Positions 19,471-27,981 of a stretch of 64,000 bases of DNA are shown here, piece by piece. The notes beneath the pieces are model-generated. The model saw nothing but the letters and a program-made list of their open reading frames with translations. It searched no databases and was not told the DNA's origin. The stretch is from Ornithinibacillus halotolerans. Lineage in GTDB: Bacteria; Bacillota; Bacilli; Bacillales; Amphibacillaceae. The translations under genes were made by a program, and so were the position numbers. Each line of letters starts with the position of its first letter. Positions within the stretch are counted from its first letter, which is position 1. The stretch covers positions 22,041-86,040 of the forward strand of contig NZ_BMEY01000017.1 of assembly GCF_014637405.1 (NCBI RefSeq). Reading direction: 5' to 3'.

Positions 19471-19735
19471 AAAAAACCTCCATCCATAAGGGACCGAGGA
19501 CTGGTGGTACCACCCTTGTTTACTAATTACCCAAAGTTTAAGAGCAAATAGTACACTTCATTTGATAACGGTCTAAAAACCGCGCACTACTTCTAGGTTT
19601 TACCTTTTCTGTAGGCGAACTCCAAGGCAGGTTCCAATTAGTGTCTATGGGAATTTTCACCGACCATTCCCTCTCTGAATAGACTTACTTATTGTACTAA
19701 TCCTTTTCAACGTTTCGATATACTATATTAAGTTT
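19471..19735 (-). ncRNA. T-box leader controlling proS
   Basis: On the minus strand the leader contains a Stem I region (19621-19700) with two proline CCU triplets (19629-19631 and 19625-19627) in the expected specifier region. It also has the conserved T-box AAGGGTGGTACCACC (19503-19517) and an intrinsic terminator (9-bp stem with one mismatch, 19473-19499) followed by seven T. Uncharged tRNA-Pro should stabilise the antiterminator. The transcript start is set by the promoter at 19736-19764. Confidence 0.93.
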
Positions 19736-19764
19736 AATATAATCACCAGCTTTAAGAAAGTCAA
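19736..19764 (-). promoter_or_regulatory. proS promoter
   Basis: Minus strand -35 TTGACT (19764-19759), a 17-bp spacer, and -10 TATATT (19741-19736), just downstream of the acetyltransferase stop and upstream of the T-box. Confidence 0.8.
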
Positions 19765-19772
19765 GTTTATCA

Positions 19773-20297
19773 TCAAAATGCTTTCTCATATAAAGAAAAC
19801 CTTTCTTCGCCCTCGCCAACATACTGTACGAAAGTAAAACCTGCTCTCTTGTAGAAATTGTTTAACTTTGGATTATTTCCAACACAGTCTAACCGAATAT
19901 ATCCATCTTTCATTTGAATATTTTCTTCTATCCATAATAAGAGCTGTTTGCCAATTTGTTTATGGTGATAATTCTCATGAACAGCAAGACGATGGATATA
20001 ATAGGCATTGTCTGCTCGTTTCCCCCACATTTCTATATCCCACTCATTTTGCTTGCTTGACATATTAAATGCTGCGACTATATCTTTAATTTCATTTTCA
20101 ACAATATATGTATCCCCAGCTAAGATGTCACTCTTTATCTCTAAATCCTCTCCACCAGCTAACAAGTAGCCCCACTGATTTATACCTTTTGCTTGTACCC
20201 ATTTTGCTGCTGCCTTCAGTAAATCAATAATGCCGTTATAATCATCGATTTCTGCTTTTCTTACAACATAGCCATCAAAAATGTTTGTCTTAAACAT
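19773..20297 (-). CDS. GNAT-family N-acetyltransferase
   Basis: 174-residue acetyltransferase. The acetyl-CoA binding segment is YIHRLAVHENYHHKQIGKQL, followed by IRLDCVGNNPKLNNFYKRAGF, typical of GNAT domains. The substrate is unknown. ATG behind GGGGAGG. Last of three closely spaced genes (gaps 16 and 12 bp), after a DUF456 membrane protein and a PlsY-like protein. Confidence 0.88.
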   Translation of the reverse strand: MFKTNIFDGYVVRKAEIDDYNGIIDLLKAAAKWVQAKGINQWGYLLAGGEDLEIKSDILAGDTYIVENEIKDIVAAFNMSSKQNEWDIEMWGKRADNAYYIHRLAVHENYHHKQIGKQLLLWIEENIQMKDGYIRLDCVGNNPKLNNFYKRAGFTFVQYVGEGEERFSLYEKAF

Positions 20298-20309
20298 ACC
20301 TTTCCTCCC

Positions 20310-20795
20310 CTATACTATTACATTAAAAATAAAGAGCACGATCATTACAAACTGAATGATAACTTTTGCAAATGTTCCACTTAAGAAACCTAATAATGAC
20401 CCTAAAGATGCTTTAAATGCTTCACCTATCGATCTCTTTTGTAACATTTCAATTAATAAAACTGCAATAAAAGGAACAACTATAATACCGAATGGTGGAA
20501 TAATAAACGAACCTACAATAACAGCTACTGCTGCACCGCGCTCCCCCCATTTACTGCCTCCAAACCGTTTTACAAAGTAGCTATTTGCCACTATATCTGC
20601 TACAAATAAGACAACTGTGAACACAGCCATAATTATCCAAAAAACAACGCCTAATTCCTCTCCATTAATTGCAAACTGATACAGTAAAAAACCAACCCAT
20701 ATCACAATTACAGACGGAATGATTGGATAAATAAGACCTACAAAGCTTAAAATAAATAATGCCACAATAATAATCCATAAAATAATATCAACCAT
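20310..20795 (-). CDS. DUF456 membrane protein
   Basis: 161-residue integral membrane protein with about four to five hydrophobic segments and Gly-rich loops (KRFGGSKWGERGAAVAVIVG; PPFGIIVVPFIAVLLIEML). It fits the DUF456 family, whose function is not established. ATG behind TTGGAGG. Central gene of the three-gene operon with PlsY-like and GNAT proteins. Confidence 0.82.
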   Translation of the reverse strand: MVDIILWIIIVALFILSFVGLIYPIIPSVIVIWVGFLLYQFAINGEELGVVFWIIMAVFTVVLFVADIVANSYFVKRFGGSKWGERGAAVAVIVGSFIIPPFGIIVVPFIAVLLIEMLQKRSIGEAFKASLGSLLGFLSGTFAKVIIQFVMIVLFIFNVIV

Positions 20796-20811
20796 ATGTT
20801 TCCTCCAATGA

Positions 20812-21435
20812 CTAAGCTACTTTTTTACGAAACATACTAGACAGTTTCGTTTCTTGCTTATTTCTAATACGTTTATAATTATCGATATGTTTCACAATAC
20901 TTAATACCGTAAGAATCATGACAATCCATGTAGGCTCCAAACCAAAATAATAAAAAGTGGTTATTAAAAAGGAAATATACATTAACATTACACCGATAGC
21001 TAGATAGTCGGTAGCTAATGTAACGATAATCAATATTCCAATACCAATTAATGCAATCTTCCAATCAATGGCAAGCAGTATACCTACAAGTGATGCCGTT
21101 CCTTTTCCGCCACTGAATTTCATTGTAATAGGGAAGTTATGGCCCAAAATAACTGCCAATGATGTTAGATATGCAAGAAGTATTTGATTATTACCAGTAA
21201 TATCATTTGCATTTAAGATTAATAATACAAGGAGTACGGCAACAGTCCCTTTAAAAATATCAATAAATCCTACCAAAACACCGTATTTCCACCCTAATAG
21301 GATGGTCGTATTGGATGCCCCAGCATTTTTTACACCTGACTTTTTAATATCTATTTTTTTATACTTACCAACTAGTTGTGAACCATGTAAACAGCCAAAA
21401 ATATAACCGATTAGTAAGCTAATTACTATGAACAT
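20812..21435 (-). CDS. PlsY-like glycerol-3-phosphate acyltransferase family protein
   Basis: 207-residue membrane protein with about five to six TM segments. It keeps the PlsY landmarks: a Ser/Asn motif (KSGVKNAGASNTTILLGWK), DIFKGTVAVLL and LGHNFPITMKFSGGKGTAS. PlsY acylates glycerol-3-phosphate from acyl-phosphate. The first motif differs from the usual GSGNIGATN, so this may be a divergent paralog rather than the main PlsY. ATG behind GGGGGAG. First gene of an operon with DUF456 and GNAT genes. Confidence 0.78.
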   Translation of the reverse strand: MFIVISLLIGYIFGCLHGSQLVGKYKKIDIKKSGVKNAGASNTTILLGWKYGVLVGFIDIFKGTVAVLLVLLILNANDITGNNQILLAYLTSLAVILGHNFPITMKFSGGKGTASLVGILLAIDWKIALIGIGILIIVTLATDYLAIGVMLMYISFLITTFYYFGLEPTWIVMILTVLSIVKHIDNYKRIRNKQETKLSSMFRKKVA

Positions 21436-21524
21436 GATTTCTCCCCCTTAGTTCTTATATTATATTTTAATATAGGAACATTTATATGTGTATATTTTTT
21501 GAAACTGTTTATGTTAAAAGCTCA

Positions 21525-21553
21525 TAGACAAGACAAAATCACTGGTGTATAAT
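21525..21553 (+). promoter_or_regulatory. Promoter of the ring-cleaving dioxygenase gene
   Basis: -35 TAGACA (21525-21530), a 17-bp spacer, and a perfect -10 TATAAT (21548-21553). The expected start lies immediately before the MhqR-type operator. Confidence 0.8.
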
Positions 21554-21561
21554 AATATTAT

Positions 21562-21579
21562 TATCTCTAATTCGAGATA
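21562..21579. promoter_or_regulatory. MhqR-type operator
   Basis: TATCTCTAATTCGAGATA is an 18-bp inverted repeat with one mismatched pair and closely resembles the B. subtilis MhqR site (TATCTCGAATTCGAGATA core, from memory). It lies at about +1 to +20 of the predicted transcript, fitting repression. Confidence 0.75.
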
Positions 21580-21603
21580 TTTAAATTAAGGAGGTTTTAT
21601 TTT

Positions 21604-22581
21604 ATGATCTTAAAAGGTTTACATCATGTATCCGCTATAACAGCTAATGCAAGAAAGAACTATGAGTTTTACTCAAAAGTTCTAGGTATGCGATTAGTAA
21701 AAAAATCGGTCAACCAAGATGCTACCTCCATGTATCATTTATTTTATGCTGATGAAATCGGCAATCCAGGAACTGACTTAACCTTTTTTGAAATACCTAA
21801 TGCCGGCCGTACTTATCAGGGCAATAATAGTATTTCTAGAGTATCGTTACGTGTTCCTAATGATAACGCGTTAAACTATTGGGTTCAACGTTTCAATAAT
21901 TTACAAGTAGACCATGATGGAATTTCTGAACAGAATGGCCATCATGTTATTCATTTTCGTGATCACGAGAACCAACGATTAACTTTAATTTCCGATGAAA
22001 AGAACCAAGGGGTTGCTGGAGGGATACCATGGAAACATAGTCATGCATCTGTAGAAAATGGCATCGTCGGATTAGGTCCAGTAAAAATTACCGTTCCAGA
22101 TTCAGAACCTACAGTAAAAGCCTTAACAAAAGTATTGTCATTTAAGAAAATCGGAAGTTATCCTTCCCCTGTTCTTGGACAGAAAGATATATTAGTATTC
22201 TCCACTGGTGAAGGCGGTAATGGTGCAGAAGTGCATCTAGAAGTACGGAATGACCTTCCTAGAGAAAGACCTGGTAAAGGGAGTGTTCATCATGTCGCAT
22301 TTCGAGTGGATAGTGATAAAGAGCTTACAAAATGGTATGAGAAATTGATTGAGGCTCGAATGCCCAATTCTGGGATTGTAGATAGATATTATTTTAAAGC
22401 ACTGTATTTTAGGGACCAAAATCGTATTCTTTTTGAATTATCGACAGATGGCCCTGGTTTTGCAACTGATGAAGATGTGGAACATCTTGGTGAAAAATTA
22501 GCATTGCCACCATTTTTAGAAGATCAACGAGCTGAAATAGAAGCAAATTTAGAGCCATTAGAAACAAAATCAACCAAATAA
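21604..22581 (+). CDS. Ring-cleaving dioxygenase (MhqA/MhqE/MhqO family)
   Basis: 325-residue protein with two glyoxalase/VOC modules, cytoplasmic, predicted to open hydroquinone or catechol-type rings with a divalent metal. Metal-binding positions include the N-terminal His in LKGLHHVSAI, a second-module His in GSVHHVAFRV, and the Glu in ILFELSTDGPGFA. In B. subtilis MhqR represses such genes and quinones induce them; a matching operator lies upstream. It is monocistronic and ends at a strong bidirectional terminator. Confidence 0.9.
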   Translation: MILKGLHHVSAITANARKNYEFYSKVLGMRLVKKSVNQDATSMYHLFYADEIGNPGTDLTFFEIPNAGRTYQGNNSISRVSLRVPNDNALNYWVQRFNNLQVDHDGISEQNGHHVIHFRDHENQRLTLISDEKNQGVAGGIPWKHSHASVENGIVGLGPVKITVPDSEPTVKALTKVLSFKKIGSYPSPVLGQKDILVFSTGEGGNGAEVHLEVRNDLPRERPGKGSVHHVAFRVDSDKELTKWYEKLIEARMPNSGIVDRYYFKALYFRDQNRILFELSTDGPGFATDEDVEHLGEKLALPPFLEDQRAEIEANLEPLETKSTK

Positions 22582-22623
22582 TAAACAGCAGCGAAGCCCT
22601 TTTAATCCTTCGCTGCTGTTTAT
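22581..22623. terminator. Bidirectional terminator
   Basis: 16-bp stem (22581-22596 with 22608-22623) between the dioxygenase gene and the small convergent gene, with AT-rich runs on both sides. Confidence 0.88.
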
Positions 22624-22794
22624 TTATTTCTTAAGATTAGTATTATCTTCACCTGTCAATTGATTTTCTTCTGATTGTGACGGGAGTGGATCTACTTTAT
22701 GGTTATAGCCGTATCCCTTATTTAAAGTTAATATTGATAACCAAACAACGATAATTGTAATAACTACACTAATAACTGCAACAACCCAAATCAT
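22624..22794 (-). CDS. YtzI-like small membrane protein, 56 aa
   Basis: Short single-pass protein: MIWVVAVISVVIT begins an N-terminal TM helix of about 24 residues, followed by a polar tail with YGYNHKVDPLPSQ. The KVDPLP pattern resembles what I recall of Bacillus YtzI; that identification is uncertain. The ATG follows AAGGGGG, and the stop abuts the shared terminator stem. The function is unknown. Confidence 0.72.
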   Translation of the reverse strand: MIWVVAVISVVITIIVVWLSILTLNKGYGYNHKVDPLPSQSEENQLTGEDNTNLKK

Positions 22795-23187
22795 GTGAAT
22801 CCCCCTTTTCTTTATCCTATTGTTTATAATTCTAACATGAAATTAATTATTTTCTAGTGTAAGTATATTAAATTGCACTTTGGCAATTATTGAGGATTTT
22901 AAAGTATTTGCCACTATATACTAGCATCTTTAAGAATCGTAGAGATGTTATGGATAAACCTAATTTAACCATAAATAATTAAAAATTATCTAAAAATTTC
23001 ACGTTTGTATCAAATTTTAGAAACCTATACCATTAAAGATGTAACTGTTTGCAGTACATTAATAATGCCGGCATTTCATTTATGATTTTGTACATAACTT
23101 TAACAGTCGCTATTGTTTCTAACTTATTTATATATCAAACTATTTAGTTTGATTCTTTTTAATAAAACTAGGAGGTCTATCTATTTT
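22795..23187. other. Intergenic region upstream of ehuB
   Basis: 393 gene-free bp. The notable item is a perfect 20-bp 9-2-9 palindrome at 23134-23153. A TTAACA hexamer at 23100-23105 could be a -35 box, but I find no good -10 at the right distance. No ORF is supported. Confidence 0.5.
23134..23153. promoter_or_regulatory. Palindromic operator candidate for the ehu operon
   Basis: ATCAAACTATTTAGTTTGAT has perfect 9-bp arms around 2 bp and ends 34 bp before the ehuB start. Size and symmetry suit a dimeric repressor, for example of MarR type; the regulator is unknown. Confidence 0.5.
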
Positions 23188-24048
23188 ATGAGGAAAATAT
23201 TAGTAGCATTATTTCTTTGCTTATCTGTAGTATTTTTAGCTGCATGCGGATCAGGTGAGGATGACAAATTGGCCAAGCTTCAAGACGAAGGAAAGGTCAC
23301 TATTGGTTTTGCAAATGAAAAGCCATACGCTTATGAAGAAAATGGCGAGTTAAAAGGCGCCGCAGTAGATATTGCTAAAGCTGTATTTGCTGAATTAGGG
23401 GTGGAAGAAGTAGAGTCTGAACTTCTTGATTTTGGTCAATTAATCTCAGGGCTAAATGCTGGACAGTTTGATGTTATTACAGCTGGAATGGCCATTAGAC
23501 CTGACCGTTGTGAGAATGTTGCATTCGGAGAACCTGAAATGAAATATGGGGAAGGATTAGTTGTCCAAAATGGAAATCCGCAGAATCTAGAAAGCTACGA
23601 AGATATTGCAAATAATCCGGATGTCGTTGTTGCAGTAATGCAAGGAGCGACAGAGAATGGCTTTTTAAAAGAGGCAGGAGTAGATCCCGACCAAATACTT
23701 TCTGTACCTGATATCCCAGCCTCCATTGCCGCTGTAGAATCAGGACGTGCCGATGCTACAACCGCTACAGAATTTACTATTAAGGACGCAATGAATTCTG
23801 CTAATTCCGATAAACTCGAATTCGTAGAGACTTTCCAACAACCAGATGTTGAAGGAGTTCCAAGTTACGGAGCGGCAGCATTTAATCAAAACGATACAGA
23901 ACTTTTAGAAGCATATAATGAAGTTCTAGCAGAATTAAAAGCTGACGGTACTGTTGCCAAACTATTAGAAGAGAATGGCTTCAGTGAGCAAATGAATATG
24001 GTTCCGGATGAAATTACAACTGAAAAAATTTGCAATGGTGAAATCTAG
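23188..24048 (+). CDS. ehuB: Ectoine/hydroxyectoine-binding lipoprotein EhuB
   Basis: Receptor of an ectoine uptake ABC transporter. The signal peptide MRKILVALFLCLSVVFLAAC has the lipobox LAAC. Family landmarks are VTIGFANEKPYAY, SGLNAGQFDVITAGMAIRPD and RCENVAFGEPE, typical of EhuB. The start is the ATG behind AGGAGG; the frame is open upstream but has no ribosome site. In halotolerant bacilli ectoines are osmoprotectants and sometimes nutrients. A terminator-like hairpin separates it from the permease genes, so it should be made in excess. Confidence 0.88.
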   Translation: MRKILVALFLCLSVVFLAACGSGEDDKLAKLQDEGKVTIGFANEKPYAYEENGELKGAAVDIAKAVFAELGVEEVESELLDFGQLISGLNAGQFDVITAGMAIRPDRCENVAFGEPEMKYGEGLVVQNGNPQNLESYEDIANNPDVVVAVMQGATENGFLKEAGVDPDQILSVPDIPASIAAVESGRADATTATEFTIKDAMNSANSDKLEFVETFQQPDVEGVPSYGAAAFNQNDTELLEAYNEVLAELKADGTVAKLLEENGFSEQMNMVPDEITTEKICNGEI

Positions 24049-24063
24049 ATCATAAACAACATG

Positions 24064-24117
24064 ACTCCATAGGGTTTACCCCAGATGAGGGGTCTGTTCC
24101 CTATGGAGTTTTATTTT
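24064..24117 (+). terminator. Intercistronic terminator/attenuator between ehuB and ehuC
   Basis: Outer 11-bp stem ACTCCATAGGG/CCCTATGGAGT (24064-24074 with 24099-24109), inner 5-bp stem ACCCC/GGGGT, then TTTTATTTT. Partial read-through would lower permease and ATPase expression relative to the binding protein. Confidence 0.8.
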
Positions 24118-24123
24118 CTATAT

Positions 24124-24801
24124 ATGGGAGTGATTATAATTAATGCAATAATAGAAGTTTTCCCAGTATTAATGAAGGGAATTCATATTACAATAACCGT
24201 TTTTATTCTCTCTGTGATATTTGGTTATCTATTTGCCTTCATTGCTGGTTTATGTAGATTATCTAATAACATAATAATTCGAAGCACTACAAGTTTTTAC
24301 GTTGAAATATTTCGAGGAACATCCTTAATTGTGCAGTTATTCTGGTTATATTATGCAATTCCAATGTTATTTAATATTGGTATCGACAATCGCCTAATGG
24401 CAGGGGTTTTAGCAATCTCATTAAACTACGGTGCTTATATGTCTGAGATTGTCCGTGGTTCTATTTTAGCAGTAGATAAAGGACAAACAGAAGCCTCTAT
24501 CGCTCTTAATTTAACCCGTTTCCAACGAATGCGACTCGTTGTATTTCCTCAAGCTCTTCGTATGATGTTACCTGAATTCGGAAACTATCTCATTCAAATG
24601 CTTAAAGCAACATCACTCGTATCACTAATAGGAATGACAGATATTTTATACCATGGAAATATATTAAGAAGTACCAATCTTTCCATGGCACCTACAGTTT
24701 ACTTATTATTACTCGTATTCTACTTTATCATGGCACTACCACTAATTTTCCTTACACGTAAAGGCGAAGAGATATCAAAGAGAGGGGTGGCTAACGGGTG
24801 A
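24124..24801 (+). CDS. ehuC: Ectoine/hydroxyectoine ABC transporter permease EhuC
   Basis: HisM-type membrane subunit with about five TM segments, the family motif VEIFRGTSLIVQLFWLYY and the EAA loop EASIALNLTRFQRMRLVVFP. The start is uncertain. In-frame ATG codons at 24085 and 24103 are buried in the terminator hairpin; ATG 24124 lies after it but without a clear ribosome site. GTG 24130 is also possible. Its stop overlaps the GTG start of ehuD by 4 bases (GTGA). Confidence 0.85.
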   Translation: MGVIIINAIIEVFPVLMKGIHITITVFILSVIFGYLFAFIAGLCRLSNNIIIRSTTSFYVEIFRGTSLIVQLFWLYYAIPMLFNIGIDNRLMAGVLAISLNYGAYMSEIVRGSILAVDKGQTEASIALNLTRFQRMRLVVFPQALRMMLPEFGNYLIQMLKATSLVSLIGMTDILYHGNILRSTNLSMAPTVYLLLLVFYFIMALPLIFLTRKGEEISKRGVANG

Positions 24802-25511
24802 ATATAAATTGGAAGTGGGATATGTTCTTTGATGCATTTCCCTTTATTTTAAAAGGTATAGGCGTAACAATCGGTTTAACATTTGCATGTTTCTTATTTG
24901 CTTTAGTTTTTGGATTTGTTTGGGTTATTTTAAGGCGTATTAAGTTTAAGCCTATTAACTGGTTAGTAACTTGGACGATGGAGTTCATTCGTTCTACACC
25001 TCCATTAATCCAATTATTCTTTATCTATTATGCTTGGCCAATGATTCCAGGTATCGGTGTTACGTTATCATCCATTACATGTGCAATTTTAGGTCTTGGA
25101 ATTCATTTTAGTACGTATATTGGCGAAGTATATCGTTCAGGGATCGACAGTGTGGATAAAGGTCAATGGGAAGCTTCTGTTGCACTTAATTATTCCACTA
25201 GACAAACATGGCTGAAAATTATTTTACCACAAGCAATACCACCTACTATTCCAATGCTAGGAAACTATTTAATTATCATGTTTAAAGAAGTTCCACTAGC
25301 TTCTACAATTGGTGTCGTAGGAATTTTAGCTTTAGCAGAAACATACGGGGCAGAGCACTATCGTAACTTAGAGGCGTATACAATTGTCGCGCTTATCTTC
25401 TTAGTTTTAAGCTATCCTTCTGCTATTTTAATAAATAAGTTAGAGCGAAAAATGAATCGTCGTTTCGATAAAAATGCTGTGATGCAGGAAAGTAAAGGAG
25501 CGGTTATTTGA
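24798..25511 (+). CDS. ehuD: Ectoine/hydroxyectoine ABC transporter permease EhuD
   Basis: Second HisM-type permease subunit, 237 aa. It shows MEFIRSTPPLIQLFFIYYAW and the EAA loop EASVALNYSTRQTWLKIILP. GTG start behind GAGAGGGGTGG, overlapping the ehuC stop, so translation is coupled. The stop overlaps the ATPase start as TGATG. Confidence 0.88.
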   Translation: MNINWKWDMFFDAFPFILKGIGVTIGLTFACFLFALVFGFVWVILRRIKFKPINWLVTWTMEFIRSTPPLIQLFFIYYAWPMIPGIGVTLSSITCAILGLGIHFSTYIGEVYRSGIDSVDKGQWEASVALNYSTRQTWLKIILPQAIPPTIPMLGNYLIIMFKEVPLASTIGVVGILALAETYGAEHYRNLEAYTIVALIFLVLSYPSAILINKLERKMNRRFDKNAVMQESKGAVI

Positions 25512-26329
25512 TGGCTGAATTGGTAAAAGAAATGAAACAATCGATAACTCCTAAACGAGGAGCAAAACCTATTGTTGAATATAAAGATGTCTATAAATCA
25601 TTTGGTGAAGTAGAAGTATTGAAAGGACTAAACTTAGATATTTTCCCTGGAGAAAAAGTAGCATTGATTGGTCCAAGTGGATCAGGAAAAACGACAATTA
25701 TACGAATGTTAATGACATTAGAACAACCAACTTCAGGAGAAATCATTGTTGATGGTACAGATCTATGGCATATGAAAAAGAACGGTAAAACTATACCTGC
25801 AAATGAAAAACATCTACGTGAAGTTAGAGGAGATATTGGCATGGTATTCCAACATTTTAACCTATTTCCTCATATGACCATCTTAGAAAATTGTATGACA
25901 GCACCAATTCAAGTAAAAAAAGAATCAAAAGAAACTGCTAGGGAAAGATCAGTTGAAATGCTTGAAAAAGTTGGTCTTGGAGATAAGCTAGATAATTATC
26001 CTAGTCAATTATCTGGTGGACAAAAACAGCGAGTTGCCATGGCACGGGCATTAGTTATGCGACCAAAAATTATGCTTTTTGATGAAGTTACCTCAGCCTT
26101 AGACCCAGAGCTTGTCGGCGAAGTATTAGAAGTAATCCGCGATATAGCTGAGGAAGGGGAAATGGCAATGGTACTCGTAACCCATGAGATGGATTTTGCT
26201 CTAGAAATAGCTGATCGGGTTATTTTCTTAGACGATGGAGTAATAGCTGAACAGGGCTCAGCTTCAGAAGTTCTTGAGGAATCCGATAACGAACGTTTAC
26301 AGCAGTTCTTATATCGTTTCAGAAGTTAG
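25511..26329 (+). CDS. ehuA: Ectoine/hydroxyectoine ABC transporter ATPase EhuA
   Basis: 272-residue ATPase of the polar amino acid/ectoine group. Walker A GPSGSGKTT, Q-loop GMVFQHFNLFPHM, signature LSGGQKQR, Walker B IMLFDEVTSALDPE and switch His VTHEMDF are present. The Walker B proline found in many paralogs is Val here (DEVTS), as I recall for EhuA proteins. ATG overlaps the ehuD stop by one base, behind AAAGGAG. Ends before a strong terminator. Confidence 0.9.
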   Translation: MAELVKEMKQSITPKRGAKPIVEYKDVYKSFGEVEVLKGLNLDIFPGEKVALIGPSGSGKTTIIRMLMTLEQPTSGEIIVDGTDLWHMKKNGKTIPANEKHLREVRGDIGMVFQHFNLFPHMTILENCMTAPIQVKKESKETARERSVEMLEKVGLGDKLDNYPSQLSGGQKQRVAMARALVMRPKIMLFDEVTSALDPELVGEVLEVIRDIAEEGEMAMVLVTHEMDFALEIADRVIFLDDGVIAEQGSASEVLEESDNERLQQFLYRFRS

Positions 26330-26365
26330 TTAGGGACAGTCCCCCTTTATACTCTTATACAAGCA

Positions 26366-26395
26366 AAAAGAAGCTGTGCACCTGCACAGCTTCTT
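26366..26395. terminator. Bidirectional terminator of ehuA and murB
   Basis: 12-13 bp stem AAGAAGCTGTGCA/TGCACAGCTTCTT with a very short loop. The right arm overlaps the murB stop codon. Confidence 0.88.
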
Positions 26396-27311
26396 ATTCT
26401 ATATCTTCACCGATTATTCGTACTTCCCTCTCAAGCGTAACTCCAAATTTATCTTTTACAGTCTTTTGAACATGTTTGATTAATTGTAAATAATCATTTG
26501 CCGTGGCATTATCTATATTCACAATAAATCCTGCATGTTTTAGGGAAACTTGGGCTCCTCCTATTTGCGTACCTTGCAAACCACTATCTTGTATTAGCTT
26601 TCCAGCATAATAACCTGGTGGACGCTTAAATACACTTCCGCAAGATGGGTATTCTAGCGGCTGTTTTGACTCCCGCTTAAACGTTAAATCATCCATTACT
26701 GCTTTAATCTCATCATAGTTACCTTCATTTAGAGCAAATGTTGCTTCTAACACAATATATCCTTTATCTGGAATATTACTTGTACGATAATCTAAGTCCA
26801 GATCTTTAGCTTGGAGTGATAAAAGATTACCATTATGGTCAATAACAAGTGTGCTTTCTAAACAATCTTTTATCTCACCACCATAGGCTCCAGCATTCAT
26901 ATACAATGCTCCACCTACTGAACCTGGAATGCCACATGCAAATTCTAGGCCTGTAAGACTTTGTTTTAACGCTTCACGAGAGGTATCAATTATTCTAGCA
27001 CCACTTCCGGCAATAACTTTAGTACCTTCCGTTCTTATTTCATTTAATTTATTTAAATTCATGACAATACCACGGATACCGCCATCTTTTACAATTAGGT
27101 TAGATCCATTTCCTAGTAACGTAAAAGGAATATCTTCTTCCTTTGCAAGCTTAACAATTTGCTGAACTTCTTCATATGTTTCTGGAGTTACAAGTAAATC
27201 AGCTAATCCACCTAAACGGGTGTACGTATGACTCTTTAAAGGCTCATTAACCATTACATTTTTCTCCGATGTAATGTGAATCAGCTTTTCATATACATGA
27301 TGATTGATCAC
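26394..27311 (-). CDS. murB: UDP-N-acetylenolpyruvoylglucosamine reductase
   Basis: Cytoplasmic FAD enzyme making UDP-N-acetylmuramate for peptidoglycan. FAD-binding motifs [12 protein letters not shown] and [21 protein letters not shown] are present. The catalytic Ser is in [11 protein letters not shown] and the conserved C-terminus contains KHAGFIVN. 305 residues, type IIa-like length. The start is GTG behind AAAGGA. It stands alone here, not in a mur cluster. Confidence 0.95.
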   Translation of the reverse strand: MINHHVYEKLIHITSEKNVMVNEPLKSHTYTRLGGLADLLVTPETYEEVQQIVKLAKEEDIPFTLLGNGSNLIVKDGGIRGIVMNLNKLNEIRTEGTKVIAGSGARIIDTSREALKQSLTGLEFACGIPGSVGGALYMNAGAYGGEIKDCLESTLVIDHNGNLLSLQAKDLDLDYRTSNIPDKGYIVLEATFALNEGNYDEIKAVMDDLTFKRESKQPLEYPSCGSVFKRPPGYYAGKLIQDSGLQGTQIGGAQVSLKHAGFIVNIDNATANDYLQLIKHVQKTVKDKFGVTLEREVRIIGEDIE

Positions 27312-27490
27312 AAAAAATCATTCCTTTAATTAAAGTACAAAATAAAGCTATCTGTCTTATTGTAAGGTATTTTTGCAATTCATGCCACATTATACAGAAT
27401 AAATACCTAGTGTATGCTTTATTAGAGTTTCTTATATACAACACTATCTGAATATATATGCATAATAATATATTACATTCCTAATTCATA

Positions 27491-27868
27491 TTAATGAGCT
27501 CTTATTAATGTTTTTTGCTTTAAAATAAACCACGTAAAATATGCAGCTATCCCTGCCAATAGTACTTTCACAACAAGAAGAGGTACCACGAAGAAGATTG
27601 TAAAGAGCATAGAAATCCATAGTAATGTAACTCCAATAATTTTAGCCTGTAAAGGGATTCCATTACCCTCTCGATAATTTTTAATATATGGGCCTAGATA
27701 CTTATTTGTGATTAACCACTCATATAATCGCTCTGAACTCCTTATAAAGCAAGCTGCTGCTAATAATAGAAGTGGTGTAGTTGGTATTAATGGTAAAAAT
27801 ATCCCAATAACTGCCAACAATAAGGAGACAAGCCCTGCAGTTACTAAAAACAGCTTCTTGATATACAT
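27491..27868 (-). CDS. DUF454 (YbaN-type) small membrane protein
   Basis: About 125 residues with TM helices at about 8-40 and 80-115. Conserved family pieces are GIFLPLIPTTPLLLLAAACF and a short soluble loop with RSSERLYEWLITNKYLGPYI. The function is not established. I use the ATG behind GGTG (MYIKKLF) rather than the GTG three codons upstream; the choice is uncertain. Confidence 0.78.
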   Translation of the reverse strand: MYIKKLFLVTAGLVSLLLAVIGIFLPLIPTTPLLLLAAACFIRSSERLYEWLITNKYLGPYIKNYREGNGIPLQAKIIGVTLLWISMLFTIFFVVPLLVVKVLLAGIAAYFTWFILKQKTLIRAH

Positions 27869-27981
27869 AGTAAACACCAGCTTATAATAATTTATTCATT
27901 TCTAGTATATCAATAAAAAAATGTGCATTTACATTGTATATAGTAAGATTTCATGAAACTTTTTATAAGTTTGTAGAAAGT

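Noticed and set aside
24061..24102. ATG 24085 as start of ehuC
   Set aside because: It lies in the loop of the terminator hairpin without a usable ribosome site; the conserved protein begins well after it.
26334..26345. GGGACAGTCCC inverted sequence as operator after ehuA
   Set aside because: It lies at the 3' end of the operon and resembles the GGACAGT/ACTGTCC arms of the terminator at 9540-9586; more likely a terminator remnant.
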